NCBI RefSeq assembly: GCF_026016465.1
Contig: NZ_CP100390.1
Location: 3,206,501-3,270,500, forward strand
Origin: Alkalimarinus alittae
GTDB taxonomy: Bacteria; Pseudomonadota; Gammaproteobacteria; Pseudomonadales; Oleiphilaceae
Direction of reading: 5' to 3'
Length of the DNA: 64,000 nucleotides
Under the pieces are notes generated by a model. That model was not told where the DNA came from, did no database searches, and worked only from the letters and a program-made list of their open reading frames with translations. Both the position numbers and the translations under genes were made by a program. Below are positions 1 through 8,092 of the stretch, piece after piece; position 1 is the first letter of the stretch, and each line of letters opens with the position of its first letter.

Positions 1-41
1 ATACCCCAACTGGAACTCAGGCAACTCAGATCTATAAATCA

Positions 42-79
42 GATAAAAATAAACACCCTGAGATTTGGCCTCAGGGTGT
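42..79 (-). terminator. Rho-independent terminator of the yceI/cytochrome b561 operon
   Basis: Stem ACACCCTGAG (53-62) pairs with CTCAGGGTGT (70-79) around a 7-base loop. Read on the minus strand the stem is followed by TTTATTTTTAT (52-42), a good U-tract. It lies 27 bases past the yceI stop codon, so it should end the leftward transcript. Confidence 0.85.
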
Positions 80-105
80 CCAGCGCACTATTGTCTAATG
101 CTTTC

Positions 106-684
106 CTATTTTTTAATACCTTCAACAGAAAGGAATATTTCTATCTCTTCTGATGCAGGGCCTAAGCTCTTAGGTACACCAAAGTCTTTCAGTTTAAACG
201 ATGTTGTGCCTGAAAATCCGTTACGGTACCCACCCCATGGATCTTTACCGCCTCCAGTATGAGTCGCATCAATAACAATCGATTTAGTGATGCCTCTTAG
301 TGTAAAGTCACCATGAACGGCAGCCTTGCCGTCACCTTTGTCTTCTATTTTAGTACTTACAAATGTCGCCTCTGGGTATTTTCCAACTTCTAAGAAGTCC
401 TTACTTCTTAAATGCTTGTCACGCTCTGCATGATTAGAGTCAACACTGGCCGTATCTATAGATACCGATATTTTAGCGGCTGTCGGGTTTGCCTCATCAT
501 AACTAAAAGCACCTTCAAATTTATTAAAGCGGCCATATAACCAGCTATAACCAAGGTGGCTAATCTTAAATTGTACGAAGGCGTGCGCCCCTTCTGTATC
601 AATTACATAATCAGCTGCGTTTGCAGCGCCTGCTGACAATAGCGCACCCGATACAACACCTGCTACCCATTTATTAAGTTTCAT
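106..684 (-). CDS. YceI-family periplasmic isoprenoid-binding protein
   Basis: A 192-residue exported protein with a clear Sec signal peptide ending in AGAANA-AD at about residue 24. The body carries the YceI pattern: AHAFVQFKISHLGYSWLYG near the mature N-terminus, KHLRSKDFLEVGKYPEATF in the middle, and GDFTLRGITK later. YceI proteins are lipocalin-like beta-barrels that bind long polyisoprenoids such as ubiquinone in the periplasm. It follows the cytochrome b561 gene on the same strand with a 57-base gap, a pairing seen in many proteobacteria and consistent with a quinone-linked role. The exact ligand is inferred from the family. A strong terminator follows. Confidence 0.92.
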   Translation of the reverse strand: MKLNKWVAGVVSGALLSAGAANAADYVIDTEGAHAFVQFKISHLGYSWLYGRFNKFEGAFSYDEANPTAAKISVSIDTASVDSNHAERDKHLRSKDFLEVGKYPEATFVSTKIEDKGDGKAAVHGDFTLRGITKSIVIDATHTGGGKDPWGGYRNGFSGTTSFKLKDFGVPKSLGPASEEIEIFLSVEGIKK

Positions 685-741
685 ACCGTCTCCTTTAAAT
701 GTTTTTGATATATTATTTTATAACCTAGTGCATAATTTTCA

Positions 742-1302
742 CTATTCACTTTTCGTCTTACCTAGCATTCTCAAAAGCGTTCTGTCTTTATCGATAAAAT
801 GGTGCTTTAACGCGCCCATTGCATGAATTGCGACCACAAACATAAGAATATAGGCAAGTATTTCATGAACCTCGCCTGCAATATCCTCCTGATTATCAAT
901 ACCATTAATAATCGAAGGGATTTCAAACCAACCAAAAACCGATATCGCCCGCCCGTCAGCAGTGGATATCAGATAGCCACTAATCATTAGAACCATCAGT
1001 AAGCAGTAGAGCGCAATGTGCGCCCAATGTGCTGATTTCTGCTCCCACTTTTTATGGGTAGCCAATACATCCGGTGTCGTATTTACAAAACGCCAAAAGA
1101 CTCTAAAAACCATTAGCATGAACAGCAAAACACCAACACTTTTATGGACAAAAGGCGCCGTTCTGTACATTGAGTCATAATAATCCAGCTCTACCATATA
1201 GAGCCCAACACCAAAAAGGCCAAACACAACAACCGCTACAACCCAATGTATGGCAATTGAAAGAATCCCCCACTCAGTGTGACTGCTTCGTATATTCATC
1301 AA
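742..1302 (-). CDS. Cytochrome b561 (di-heme membrane protein)
   Basis: A 186-residue protein with four predicted membrane helices (about residues 15-35, 50-70, 93-115 and 147-168). It shows the cytochrome b561 layout: SIAIHWVVAVVVFGLFGVG in helix 1, HKSVGVLLFMLMVFRVFWR in helix 2, and HEILAYILMFVVAIHAMGALKHH in helix 4, supplying the His heme ligands. The family moves electrons between quinol and periplasmic or membrane acceptors; some members (CybB) oxidise superoxide. It is the first gene of the leftward yceI operon, so its promoter should lie within 1303-1450. Physiological partner unknown. Confidence 0.9.
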   Translation of the reverse strand: MMNIRSSHTEWGILSIAIHWVVAVVVFGLFGVGLYMVELDYYDSMYRTAPFVHKSVGVLLFMLMVFRVFWRFVNTTPDVLATHKKWEQKSAHWAHIALYCLLMVLMISGYLISTADGRAISVFGWFEIPSIINGIDNQEDIAGEVHEILAYILMFVVAIHAMGALKHHFIDKDRTLLRMLGKTKSE

Positions 1303-1414
1303 GCTATCTCGTTTAAATATTTACAAATAGAATACTGCAATATTATAGATATAACATATCAAATAATGACTTTAATTGATCGATTATTATGATAAATAAA
1401 TAAATGGACATCCA

Positions 1415-1432
1415 GTAAGTACAAGCACTTAC
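1415..1432. promoter_or_regulatory. Inverted repeat, possible operator between divergent genes
   Basis: GTAAGT (1415-1420) and ACTTAC (1427-1432) form a perfect 6+6 inverted repeat with 6 bases between. It lies about 110 bases upstream of the cytochrome b561 start and just upstream of the candidate small RNA. The form suits a dimeric HTH repressor, but I do not recognise the motif. Confidence 0.3.
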
Positions 1433-1466
1433 AGAAATCAACACCACCCTTTTGTAATATTGCCAA

Positions 1467-1592
1467 CTAAGCATCTAAACACATAGAGCAAGCTGTTTAT
1501 TGCTCTATACAATTTAGCACCATCCACGCCTATTTATCAGTACTTCTACTATATCGACTCGCACTTTAGCGGCATTTATTGCCGCTTTTTTT
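1467..1592 (+). ncRNA. Candidate small RNA or structured leader ending in an intrinsic terminator
   Basis: The 450-base gap 1303-1753 contains two hairpins and no convincing protein gene. ATAGAGCAA (1483-1491) pairs with TTGCTCTAT (1500-1508) around an 8-base loop. GCGGCA (1569-1574) pairs with TGCCGC (1580-1585) and is followed at once by seven T's, a textbook rightward terminator; flanking CACTTTA (1562-1568) and TAAAGTG (1592-1598) could extend the pairing. No rightward gene lies upstream, so the terminator has no known client except a short RNA starting in this gap. The 5' end is a guess (TAATAT at 1455-1460 as a -10). The alternative is an attenuated leader of the EAL gene at 1754. Confidence 0.4.
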
Positions 1593-1753
1593 AAAGTGTC
1601 TCAAAACGTTTCCTGCACTATTGGTCAAAAGTTTTTACATAGATTTAACAAAAGTAAGTAGATGTTAGGATAATATTTTGGCACTCTCTATATATTCATA
1701 TTTTTTATATAGTTAGATACTATAGCAGCATCTTTTAAAGGGGCTTTATCAGC

Positions 1754-3034
1754 TTGCTTTCGGCAATGAATACGACCTCAAAAAACCTTGCGCTTGATAT
1801 TAGCAGCATAGATATGACGACCGAAACTGTCCTTCCGGGTGAGTGGTCGGCTAGTTTTATGGGGCTAAACCTACGCACTGCATTTCAGCCTATTTTCAGC
1901 CTATCGCACAAGCGCATAGTAGGCTATGAGGCCCTTGTTCGCCCTTTTGACTCTAACGGCGAACCGATGAGCCCAGGCCTTCTGTTTCAGCAACCCAGAA
2001 ATGAGCAAGATAATATTCAGCTCGATAGAGCTTGTCGTTTTTTACACATGAAAAACTTCAAAGGCCTACCTGACGATCTTAACTGGCTCTTTATTAATGT
2101 ATCTCCCGAAACGATTGCATTAAACCAGCACCACGATTCATTTTTTGGTCAGCTTCTAGAGCATTTTAATTTCCCCCCCCACCGCGTAGTCATAGAAATT
2201 GTAGAACAGCCTACCAGCAATAGCGAAAGCCTTGCCCAATCAGTTGAGTATTACAAGCAATTAGGCTGCCTAACAGCCATAGATGACTTTGGCGCAGGGC
2301 ACTCCAACTTCGAACGAGTCTGGGCCCTTAAACCTGATATTGTTAAATTAGATAGATCAATGATTGTCAGAGCCTCCGATGAATTCAGGATACGACAAAT
2401 GCTTAACGGCATTGTATCGCTACTTCATCAAGCTGGATGCTTGGTTTTACTGGAGGGCGTTGAAACAGAGGAGCAAGCAATGATTGCCATTGATTGCGGT
2501 GTAGATTTTGTACAGGGTTTTTATTTTGCCCGGCCACAAATGGGTAGAAACTCAAAACCCTTACCTACATCAGATCTTGGGAAGCTCTTAAGCATTTACA
2601 AACAAGAAGTTAAAGATAAAGCCGACCCCACGATCGCCATTCGCGACCATTACTTTCCTTTATTCAACAATGCTGTCGATAAGATAAGGGAAGGCACACC
2701 ACTCGGTTTAGCGGCAAAGTCTCTTATAGAACACCATACCGTCACTCGATGCTACATGATGAACAAAGACGGCATTCAAATTGACGAAACCGTCACTTCA
2801 AACCAACACGAAGCATCACAAAACCCAAAATTTAAACCACTTGCAAACACTAAAAGCGCTGACTGGTTTCGCCAACATTATTTGCGCCGAGCACTCAGCG
2901 ACCCCAATGAGCTACAAATTACACGCCCATATTTGTCGGTAACAGGCGCATATATGTGTGTTACGCTATCGCTACTATTTAAGTCAGGTAATGACGACAT
3001 CGTCATCTGCTGTGACATTTTGGCAGACCAGTAG
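1754..3034 (+). CDS. EAL-domain c-di-GMP phosphodiesterase with YkuI-like C-terminal domain
   Basis: A 426-residue protein without membrane helices, probably cytosolic. An EAL domain covers about residues 35-270 and keeps its catalytic signature: EALVR at residue 59, the Asn of FINVSPE, the Glu of IEIVEQ, the DD pair of DDFGAG near residue 177, Lys in VKLDRS, EGVETEEQ, and Gln in VQGFYFA. It should therefore hydrolyse c-di-GMP. Residues about 285-426 resemble the PAS/Cache-like C-terminal domain of YkuI, a possible ligand sensor. I chose the TTG at 1754 because AAAGGGG (1737-1743) lies 10 bases before it; the ATG at 1766 is 22 bases from that site. Confidence 0.88.
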   Translation: MLSAMNTTSKNLALDISSIDMTTETVLPGEWSASFMGLNLRTAFQPIFSLSHKRIVGYEALVRPFDSNGEPMSPGLLFQQPRNEQDNIQLDRACRFLHMKNFKGLPDDLNWLFINVSPETIALNQHHDSFFGQLLEHFNFPPHRVVIEIVEQPTSNSESLAQSVEYYKQLGCLTAIDDFGAGHSNFERVWALKPDIVKLDRSMIVRASDEFRIRQMLNGIVSLLHQAGCLVLLEGVETEEQAMIAIDCGVDFVQGFYFARPQMGRNSKPLPTSDLGKLLSIYKQEVKDKADPTIAIRDHYFPLFNNAVDKIREGTPLGLAAKSLIEHHTVTRCYMMNKDGIQIDETVTSNQHEASQNPKFKPLANTKSADWFRQHYLRRALSDPNELQITRPYLSVTGAYMCVTLSLLFKSGNDDIVICCDILADQ

Positions 3035-3042
3035 GCAATAAA

Positions 3043-3075
3043 AAACCCCTAAGGCTATTAACGCCTTAAGGGTTT
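3043..3075. terminator. Bidirectional terminator between convergent genes
   Basis: AAACCC(C)TAAGGC (3043-3055) pairs with GCCTTAAGGGTTT (3063-3075), leaving one bulged C. Leftward, the stem is followed by TTTTTTATT, a strong U-tract, so it ends the lipoprotein gene at 3100-4848. Rightward, the tail TTTATT is weaker, but it is the only candidate terminator for the EAL gene. Confidence 0.8.
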
Positions 3076-3099
3076 ATTGTGTTGACTGCTGTCTATCCG

Positions 3100-4848
3100 T
3101 TATAAGAAACTTTTACTCACAACATCTGAAAACTCACCCTGGATATCATTCACATCAAGCGTGGCAATTTTAAAGTAATAGGTTTTAGTTGGATCCAGAT
3201 TTTCAAACGGATAATTCGTTGTCTGAGCCCCATCCACTAGTAATTTAGATGATAGGTTTTCAGGCTCTGTTCCATAAACAACCACGTAACCGGCAATATC
3301 ATTAAGCGCCAACATAGAGCCATCCTGGCGAGCAGTCGGAATACTCCAACTCAATTGAGCAGTGTACGTTAACTCTTCTACCGCAAGCGTCGCCGACAAA
3401 GAAGGCACTTGCCCTGCCTCATTCGATACAATGACATCATAAACCCCCGAGTCATTCAATGCTACGCTATTAAATGAAAGGGTTGAGGCATTTTCGCCAA
3501 CAAGCTCAACGCCATCTTTTCTCCACTGGTAATGAATATCACCCTCACCCTGCACCACCACGCTTAATTGCGCTCGTTCATTAACATCAACAACCACAGA
3601 GCCTGGGTGAGACGCTATTGTTAATAGTTTTGCAGGCTCTTCGACTGCAATAGAAGGGGCAGGTGGAACAATTACATCCTGCTTTTCATCACCCGCCATG
3701 TCGGCCCCAGCAGAATCATTCTTTTGAGTGTTACCGGCCCCTTGCGCTGGCGCAGAGTTATCCACATAAACACTTGATACTTCTTGGTAATACATATCTG
3801 TTGAGCTTTCTACAGAGATCAACTCAACAATTATTTGCTCATTATTGACAGTAGCCTGCAAATCACTTGCAATATCGCTAGCCTGATAGAACAGGTCATC
3901 AAGCGTAACCTCTGATACCACTCCGCCATTTTCGTCTGGCAATCCGCCAGACTGAGTAAAACGCACTGCAGCACTATTGATAACCTCATCTACTGACCCC
4001 CAGTCTGGCATATTCACCATGGCTAAAAAAGAGGCGGACATAATGGCATACTGAAGCTCGTCACCCGATAATGCGTTATAAGAATCAAGCTTAGTTAAAT
4101 CAGGTGGCGGTAACTGCAACGACCCTTTTGAAAGCTTTAACGTATCCTCCACCAAAGCATACGCCGCACCAATATTGCGCTCACTTAAACCGTCAGTTTG
4201 ACCCTTTGCATACGAAACCGCCAAGTGAGTAAGAGGTGTAACATATAAGATTAAAGCATTTTCTTCTTGCAGCCCTGAATACGCAGCCTCTAATATAAAA
4301 TCATTATTTAAAGCAAACGTCTGTCCGAAGCCAATAAGGTTGCCTTGCTGGTCAACCCCACAGCCATTTACAACATCACAGGTCATTCTTGTAGCGGCAT
4401 CGGCCGTTATTTCAACAACAACTCCATCAATATTACCGGCAGAAATAGAAATATTAAACTGTCCGTTGGCATCCGTTCGCTCAGCATATCCTAACGGAGT
4501 GGGTGACTTGCGATACAGACCCGCTTCACTTTCAATGCTAAATATACGAACAACACCGTTTTCGATAACACCTTTAATCGCACCACCGGTTATAGATATT
4601 TGCTTAACCTCTTGAGGATCAGCGACAGGTGTCTCATTTTGAGGATCAGCGACAGGTGTCTCATTACCATTGATCGTTTGAGACTGGGCGGTAGAAGAGC
4701 CTGACGTCGCAGTACTCGCAACTGAATCATTCTTATCATCAGAGTTGCACGCCGCCAACAAACCACTTAATGCGAAAATGCCAATGCTGCGCACACTAGG
4801 TTGGCGCAATAAAGCCCCCCAATGTTTAACGACTACATTTAAAAACAT
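3100..4848 (-). CDS. Surface or periplasmic lipoprotein with Ig-like and fibronectin-III-like domains
   Basis: A 582-residue protein whose N-terminus ends in a lipobox (LSGLLAAC, Cys near residue 34), so it is a predicted lipoprotein. After a Ser/Thr/Asn-rich linker carrying two copies of NETPVADPQ comes a domain of unknown type (about 90-350). An Ig-like domain follows (about 410-490; YQWRKDGVEL, LNDSGVYDVIVSN), and the C-terminus is fibronectin-III-like (about 495-580; GYVVVYGTEPENL, DPTKTYYFKIATLD). Ig plus Fn3 modules usually serve in adhesion or carbohydrate contact at the cell surface. No catalytic motif is visible; the target is unknown. The gene stands alone with a terminator behind it. 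Confidence 0.75.
   Translation of the reverse strand: MFLNVVVKHWGALLRQPSVRSIGIFALSGLLAACNSDDKNDSVASTATSGSSTAQSQTINGNETPVADPQNETPVADPQEVKQISITGGAIKGVIENGVVRIFSIESEAGLYRKSPTPLGYAERTDANGQFNISISAGNIDGVVVEITADAATRMTCDVVNGCGVDQQGNLIGFGQTFALNNDFILEAAYSGLQEENALILYVTPLTHLAVSYAKGQTDGLSERNIGAAYALVEDTLKLSKGSLQLPPPDLTKLDSYNALSGDELQYAIMSASFLAMVNMPDWGSVDEVINSAAVRFTQSGGLPDENGGVVSEVTLDDLFYQASDIASDLQATVNNEQIIVELISVESSTDMYYQEVSSVYVDNSAPAQGAGNTQKNDSAGADMAGDEKQDVIVPPAPSIAVEEPAKLLTIASHPGSVVVDVNERAQLSVVVQGEGDIHYQWRKDGVELVGENASTLSFNSVALNDSGVYDVIVSNEAGQVPSLSATLAVEELTYTAQLSWSIPTARQDGSMLALNDIAGYVVVYGTEPENLSSKLLVDGAQTTNYPFENLDPTKTYYFKIATLDVNDIQGEFSDVVSKSFL
4614..4665 (-). repeat. Tandem 27-base repeat within the lipoprotein gene
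   Basis: A 25-base identical core is present at 4614-4638 and 4641-4665, giving a 27-base period that encodes NETPVADPQ twice. It sits in the linker just after the lipidated Cys. The identity suggests a recent slip-strand duplication, so copy number may vary between strains. Confidence 0.85.
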
Positions 4849-5049
4849 GACTTCACCCTTTAATCAATTTCGATGAGGTAATCATAAACGTTAAATTACC
4901 AAAATGACGTATCAATGCCACAATTCCATATATATTTGCGTCATGTTTTTGACAATTGAAAATATTGTTAAATGTTTCACGAATTTGTTGACATATAATA
5001 ACAGAATGTCTACTACAAAAATAAGACCGCATCCTATATTTTTAAAATA

Positions 5050-5586
5050 TTACTGTTTTTTTTGGTATAAGGCGCTGTTACATTTTCGACATAAATACGA
5101 AGACTGCTTCCTTCTCACTCGGTTATGCCTAATAGCCGATAGTGGGTGCGTTACCCCTTGACAACCACAGCTGTAAATATGGGGCTTCGGGGATGACCGC
5201 GATATATCAAACCGATGGGTAACCGAGGGCTCTTGCTTTAATACAGACCGCATAATCATCTGCCATTCTTGGCCATGAGGTTTAATGCTACGGCCATAGA
5301 GTTGATGAGCAATGACATGGGCCGTCTCATGAGGTGCTACCTCACCTATAAACGCCTCAGGGTTTTCTTCCATCAATACCCGATTAAAACGAATAATAGC
5401 GTTTGTTTTTTTAGCTATACCATAGGCTCGTAAGTATTCAAACCTAGCTTGCCCTGCACTTTTACCGCGAAGATCAAACCGAATATCGGGTACCGCTAAC
5501 GACTCATTAAAGTAATCGTTAGCGGCCTGAATATTAATCTTAACTGCTTCTACAACCTTATATTGCAGATCTGTTAACGCATCCAT
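5050..5586 (-). CDS. sprT: SprT-family zinc metalloprotease-like protein
   Basis: A 178-residue protein with the SprT layout: an N-terminal helical part, the metal-binding signature HETAHVIAHQLYG (HExxH) near residue 86 with a downstream His in KPHGQEWQMIM, and a C-terminal zinc ribbon made of YSCGC and YLCRKC. Length and motif order match bacterial SprT. The family is related to the eukaryotic SPRTN protease, but the bacterial substrate is not established. It starts at an ATG at 5586 and lies about 30 bases downstream of the aminotransferase gene on the same strand, so the two may be co-transcribed. Confidence 0.88.
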   Translation of the reverse strand: MDALTDLQYKVVEAVKINIQAANDYFNESLAVPDIRFDLRGKSAGQARFEYLRAYGIAKKTNAIIRFNRVLMEENPEAFIGEVAPHETAHVIAHQLYGRSIKPHGQEWQMIMRSVLKQEPSVTHRFDISRSSPKPHIYSCGCQGVTHPLSAIRHNRVRRKQSSYLCRKCNSALYQKKQ

Positions 5587-5615
5587 CAGTGTCTATACTT
5601 AATTAATCTGCCACA

Positions 5616-6800
5616 TCACGCCAATAGCATGGTTTTGATTACTTTACCCAGCCTAGCCATACCTGTTTCAATGACGTCTTCATCTACACTAGAAAAGTTT
5701 AAACGAAACGTATTTACTTCATCCCTACTAACATAGAAGGGTTGACCTGGCACAAATGCAACCTTGTCTTTAATGGCCATATCGAACAAATCCATAGAAG
5801 AATAACCTTCTGGTAACGCCCCCCACAGAAACATCCCCCCTTCAGGGTGAGTAATAACCACTTCTTTCGGAAAGTGCTCATCGATAGCCTTAATCATCGC
5901 GGCACGCTGACGGCCATATACTTTAGTGATTTCTGCGATATGAGCGTCAATATCGTTATCAAGCAAAAACTGATGAATAATACGCTGTGAGAAATAATTG
6001 GTATGTAAGTCTGCTGCCTGCTTAGCAATGACTAATTTTTCCATCAGTTCATCAGGTGCAACAATCCAACCTAGACGAAATGACGGCACGACAGTCTTTG
6101 AAAATGACCCCAATACCACCGTATTATCTGGAATCAGTTTTTTGAATGATGTCTTTTCGACACCCGCAAAACGTAAATCGCCGTATGGGTCATCCTGCAC
6201 CAGAAAAGTTGAGGTACCTTTTAACACTTCAGCCACTTCAAGCCGGTTCTCTTCACTGTACGAAATACCCGATGGATTCTGAAAGTTCGGCACGGTATAC
6301 AGTAACTTAGGCTTACGACAAAGCATTACTCCCTTTAAACGTTCAATATTCAGACCTTCTTCAGAAACCGGTACCGGATTAAACCTAGCACGGTACACAG
6401 AGAATGCTTGAATAGCCCCCAAGTAACCCGGCTCTTCAATAACAACGTCATCCCCTTCGTTAAGTAAGGTCTTACCTAACAAATCAAGACCTTGCTGAGA
6501 ACCATTGGTAATTAATATGTTCTTTATTGGGACGTCGATTCCTTGCTTATCACGGTATCGATCAGATATATACTGCCTTAGCTCTGGATAGCCTTCGGTA
6601 TTGCTATATTGAAGAGCATCAGCGCCGTGCTCATCTAGTACCTTATTCGTTGCCTGCTTAATCCCCTCAATAGGAAACAAGTCTCTATTGGGTAATCCAC
6701 CCGCAAACGAAATAACGGTAGGGTCCATAGCAACTTTAAGTATTTCACGAATGAACGATTGGGGTACATCGGCTATACGATCTGAAAAAGGGGTATCCAT
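5616..6800 (-). CDS. PLP-dependent aminotransferase, LysN/2-aminoadipate class I type
   Basis: A 394-residue fold-type I aminotransferase. Visible features are SFAGGLPNRDLFP near the N-terminus, YSNTEGYPELRQYI, TNGSQQGLDLLGK, the PLP-contacting PNFQNPSGISY and DDPYGDLRF, and the Schiff-base Lys in LGSFSKTVVPSFRLGW. This subgroup includes 2-aminoadipate, aromatic and valine-pyruvate aminotransferases and the catalytic half of MocR regulators; here the HTH half is absent, so it is an enzyme. Substrate uncertain. I chose the ATG at 6800 (AGAGAAG nine bases upstream) over a TTG at 6881 that would add 27 atypical residues. Confidence 0.88.
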   Translation of the reverse strand: MDTPFSDRIADVPQSFIREILKVAMDPTVISFAGGLPNRDLFPIEGIKQATNKVLDEHGADALQYSNTEGYPELRQYISDRYRDKQGIDVPIKNILITNGSQQGLDLLGKTLLNEGDDVVIEEPGYLGAIQAFSVYRARFNPVPVSEEGLNIERLKGVMLCRKPKLLYTVPNFQNPSGISYSEENRLEVAEVLKGTSTFLVQDDPYGDLRFAGVEKTSFKKLIPDNTVVLGSFSKTVVPSFRLGWIVAPDELMEKLVIAKQAADLHTNYFSQRIIHQFLLDNDIDAHIAEITKVYGRQRAAMIKAIDEHFPKEVVITHPEGGMFLWGALPEGYSSMDLFDMAIKDKVAFVPGQPFYVSRDEVNTFRLNFSSVDEDVIETGMARLGKVIKTMLLA

Positions 6801-6906
6801 TGTGGCTAACTTCTCTATTAAATTTTTCTTGTATTCTATATTTATCCGCTTTAGGTAGCTAGCAGCTGCTAACAAAATCAACGACTGTTTTTAGCTAAAA
6901 AGAGGC

Positions 6907-6953
6907 AGAATCATTACGGCACATTGCCTTATACAGCTACTTTAAATGATTCT
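6907..6953. promoter_or_regulatory. Spaced inverted repeat in the divergent promoter region
   Basis: AGAATCATT (6907-6915) and AATGATTCT (6945-6953) are perfect reverse complements 29 bases apart, in the 301-base gap (6801-7101) between the leftward aminotransferase and the rightward NUDIX gene. They could be paired operator half-sites or a long-loop hairpin. I see nothing else definite in this gap. Confidence 0.25.
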
Positions 6954-7101
6954 CACCACTTTTAAAATCAAACAAAACCTAAAACCATAATAAGCACTAA
7001 ACTTTACACTAGCATATTGGATGCTTAACTCGCCAAACCCCATCACAATGACCTATGATTAATAATCGATATAAAACATTCAATCATGCGAAGGAAATCC
7101 C

Positions 7102-7602
7102 ATGCTCCACTGCCCTCAATGCGGGTTACTCAGCTACGAATTTGACGGACAAAAAGTCTACCTATGCAATAAATGTCAATATGAATTCTTCTTTAACTCA
7201 GCAGCTTCAGTCGGTGCACTGATTATAAGAGATGGGCGCCTTCTTACAGCCGTTCGAGCTAAGAACCCGAGCAAAGGTATGCTAGACCTACCAGGAGGGT
7301 TTGTTGACCCTGACGAATCTCTAGAGCATGCGCTTAGTCGTGAGTTACAAGAAGAGTTATGCATCACCCCTTCTTCTCTACAGTATTTCACATCAGGCTC
7401 AAATCGTTACCTCTACAACCAGATAGAGTATACAACTTGCGACGCATTTTTTATTTGTACCGTAGACCATTATAAAAACATGCAAGCTAACGATGATATT
7501 TGTGAGTTTCGTTGGGTCCCACTAAAAGAAATCGACTTAGACGCATTTGCATTTAAGTCGGTAAAACAAGCTATAGAAAAACTATTAAAAGAACATTATT
7601 AA
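7102..7602 (+). CDS. NUDIX hydrolase with N-terminal zinc ribbon
   Basis: A 166-residue protein. Residues 4-24 form a zinc ribbon (CPQCG ... CNKC), like that of NudC-type and related enzymes, followed by a NUDIX domain. The NUDIX box is complete: GGFVDPDESLEHALSRELQEEL, written here as G-x5-E-x7-R-E-x2-E-E, with the metal-binding Glu residues intact. It should hydrolyse a nucleoside diphosphate linked to another moiety; the substrate cannot be read from the sequence. The start is secure, with AAGGAA seven to eight bases before the ATG. The small HTH gene follows 90 bases later. Confidence 0.9.
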   Translation: MLHCPQCGLLSYEFDGQKVYLCNKCQYEFFFNSAASVGALIIRDGRLLTAVRAKNPSKGMLDLPGGFVDPDESLEHALSRELQEELCITPSSLQYFTSGSNRYLYNQIEYTTCDAFFICTVDHYKNMQANDDICEFRWVPLKEIDLDAFAFKSVKQAIEKLLKEHY

Positions 7603-7692
7603 ACAAAGACATTGCGCTTTAACTAAGGTAATATCCGCGCCCTTTTTTCAAAAACATCGCACAACTATCATCCACATAGAGGGAGTGTACAA

Positions 7693-7902
7693 ATGACCGG
7701 CAACGAGCAAGCGGTTATTAGCCATATGATGCCAGGCAATACGTATACATCTCAAACACTTTCCAACGCCTTAAAGTTGTCACGAGAAGCCGTCAGCAAA
7801 ATACTTCTATCGGCTTATCGAGGCGGCGTCATTGACCGTTACTCCGTACAAGGAACCAAAGGGTTTGTTTACGCGACTAAGCAATTCGGTTTTAGCTTTT
7901 AG
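7693..7902 (+). CDS. Small predicted DNA-binding protein (winged-helix-like)
   Basis: A 69-residue protein preceded by GAGGGAG about seven bases before the ATG, a strong ribosome-binding site. The centre (YTSQTLSNALKLSREAVSKILLSAYRGGVIDRY) reads like a helix-turn-helix with a following beta-wing (GTKGFVYATKQ), as in small MarR/winged-helix proteins. No effector domain is present, so it could be a compact repressor or a nucleic-acid-binding accessory protein. I do not recognise the family. It follows the NUDIX gene by 90 bases and precedes the hybrid kinase by 190 bases. Confidence 0.6.
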   Translation: MTGNEQAVISHMMPGNTYTSQTLSNALKLSREAVSKILLSAYRGGVIDRYSVQGTKGFVYATKQFGFSF

Positions 7903-8092
7903 CTCCCACCTTTATCATCCTCAAATCAAATCTCACTCATGCTTAATTTAGCATTTATCCGTCTACATTGAGAATAATATCGGTCGACACATTCTTAACC
8001 CCCCTTAAATTTAACGACGAAACTTTATTACCCGCCCACCTCTGCTACTCTTTAAATAAAATATCGACATAATAAATAGCTAAAGAGGCTCG

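Noticed and set aside
1303-1753. Possible c-di-GMP riboswitch before the EAL gene
   Set aside because: The conserved GEMM core and tetraloop receptor are not present; only simple hairpins are.
4985-5005. TTGACATATAAT as a promoter
   Set aside because: The -35-like and -10-like hexamers are adjacent with no spacer, so they cannot act as one sigma-70 promoter.
4904-5161. Rightward open frame of 85 codons
   Set aside because: It overlaps the end of sprT, has no ribosome-binding site and an unlike-protein composition.
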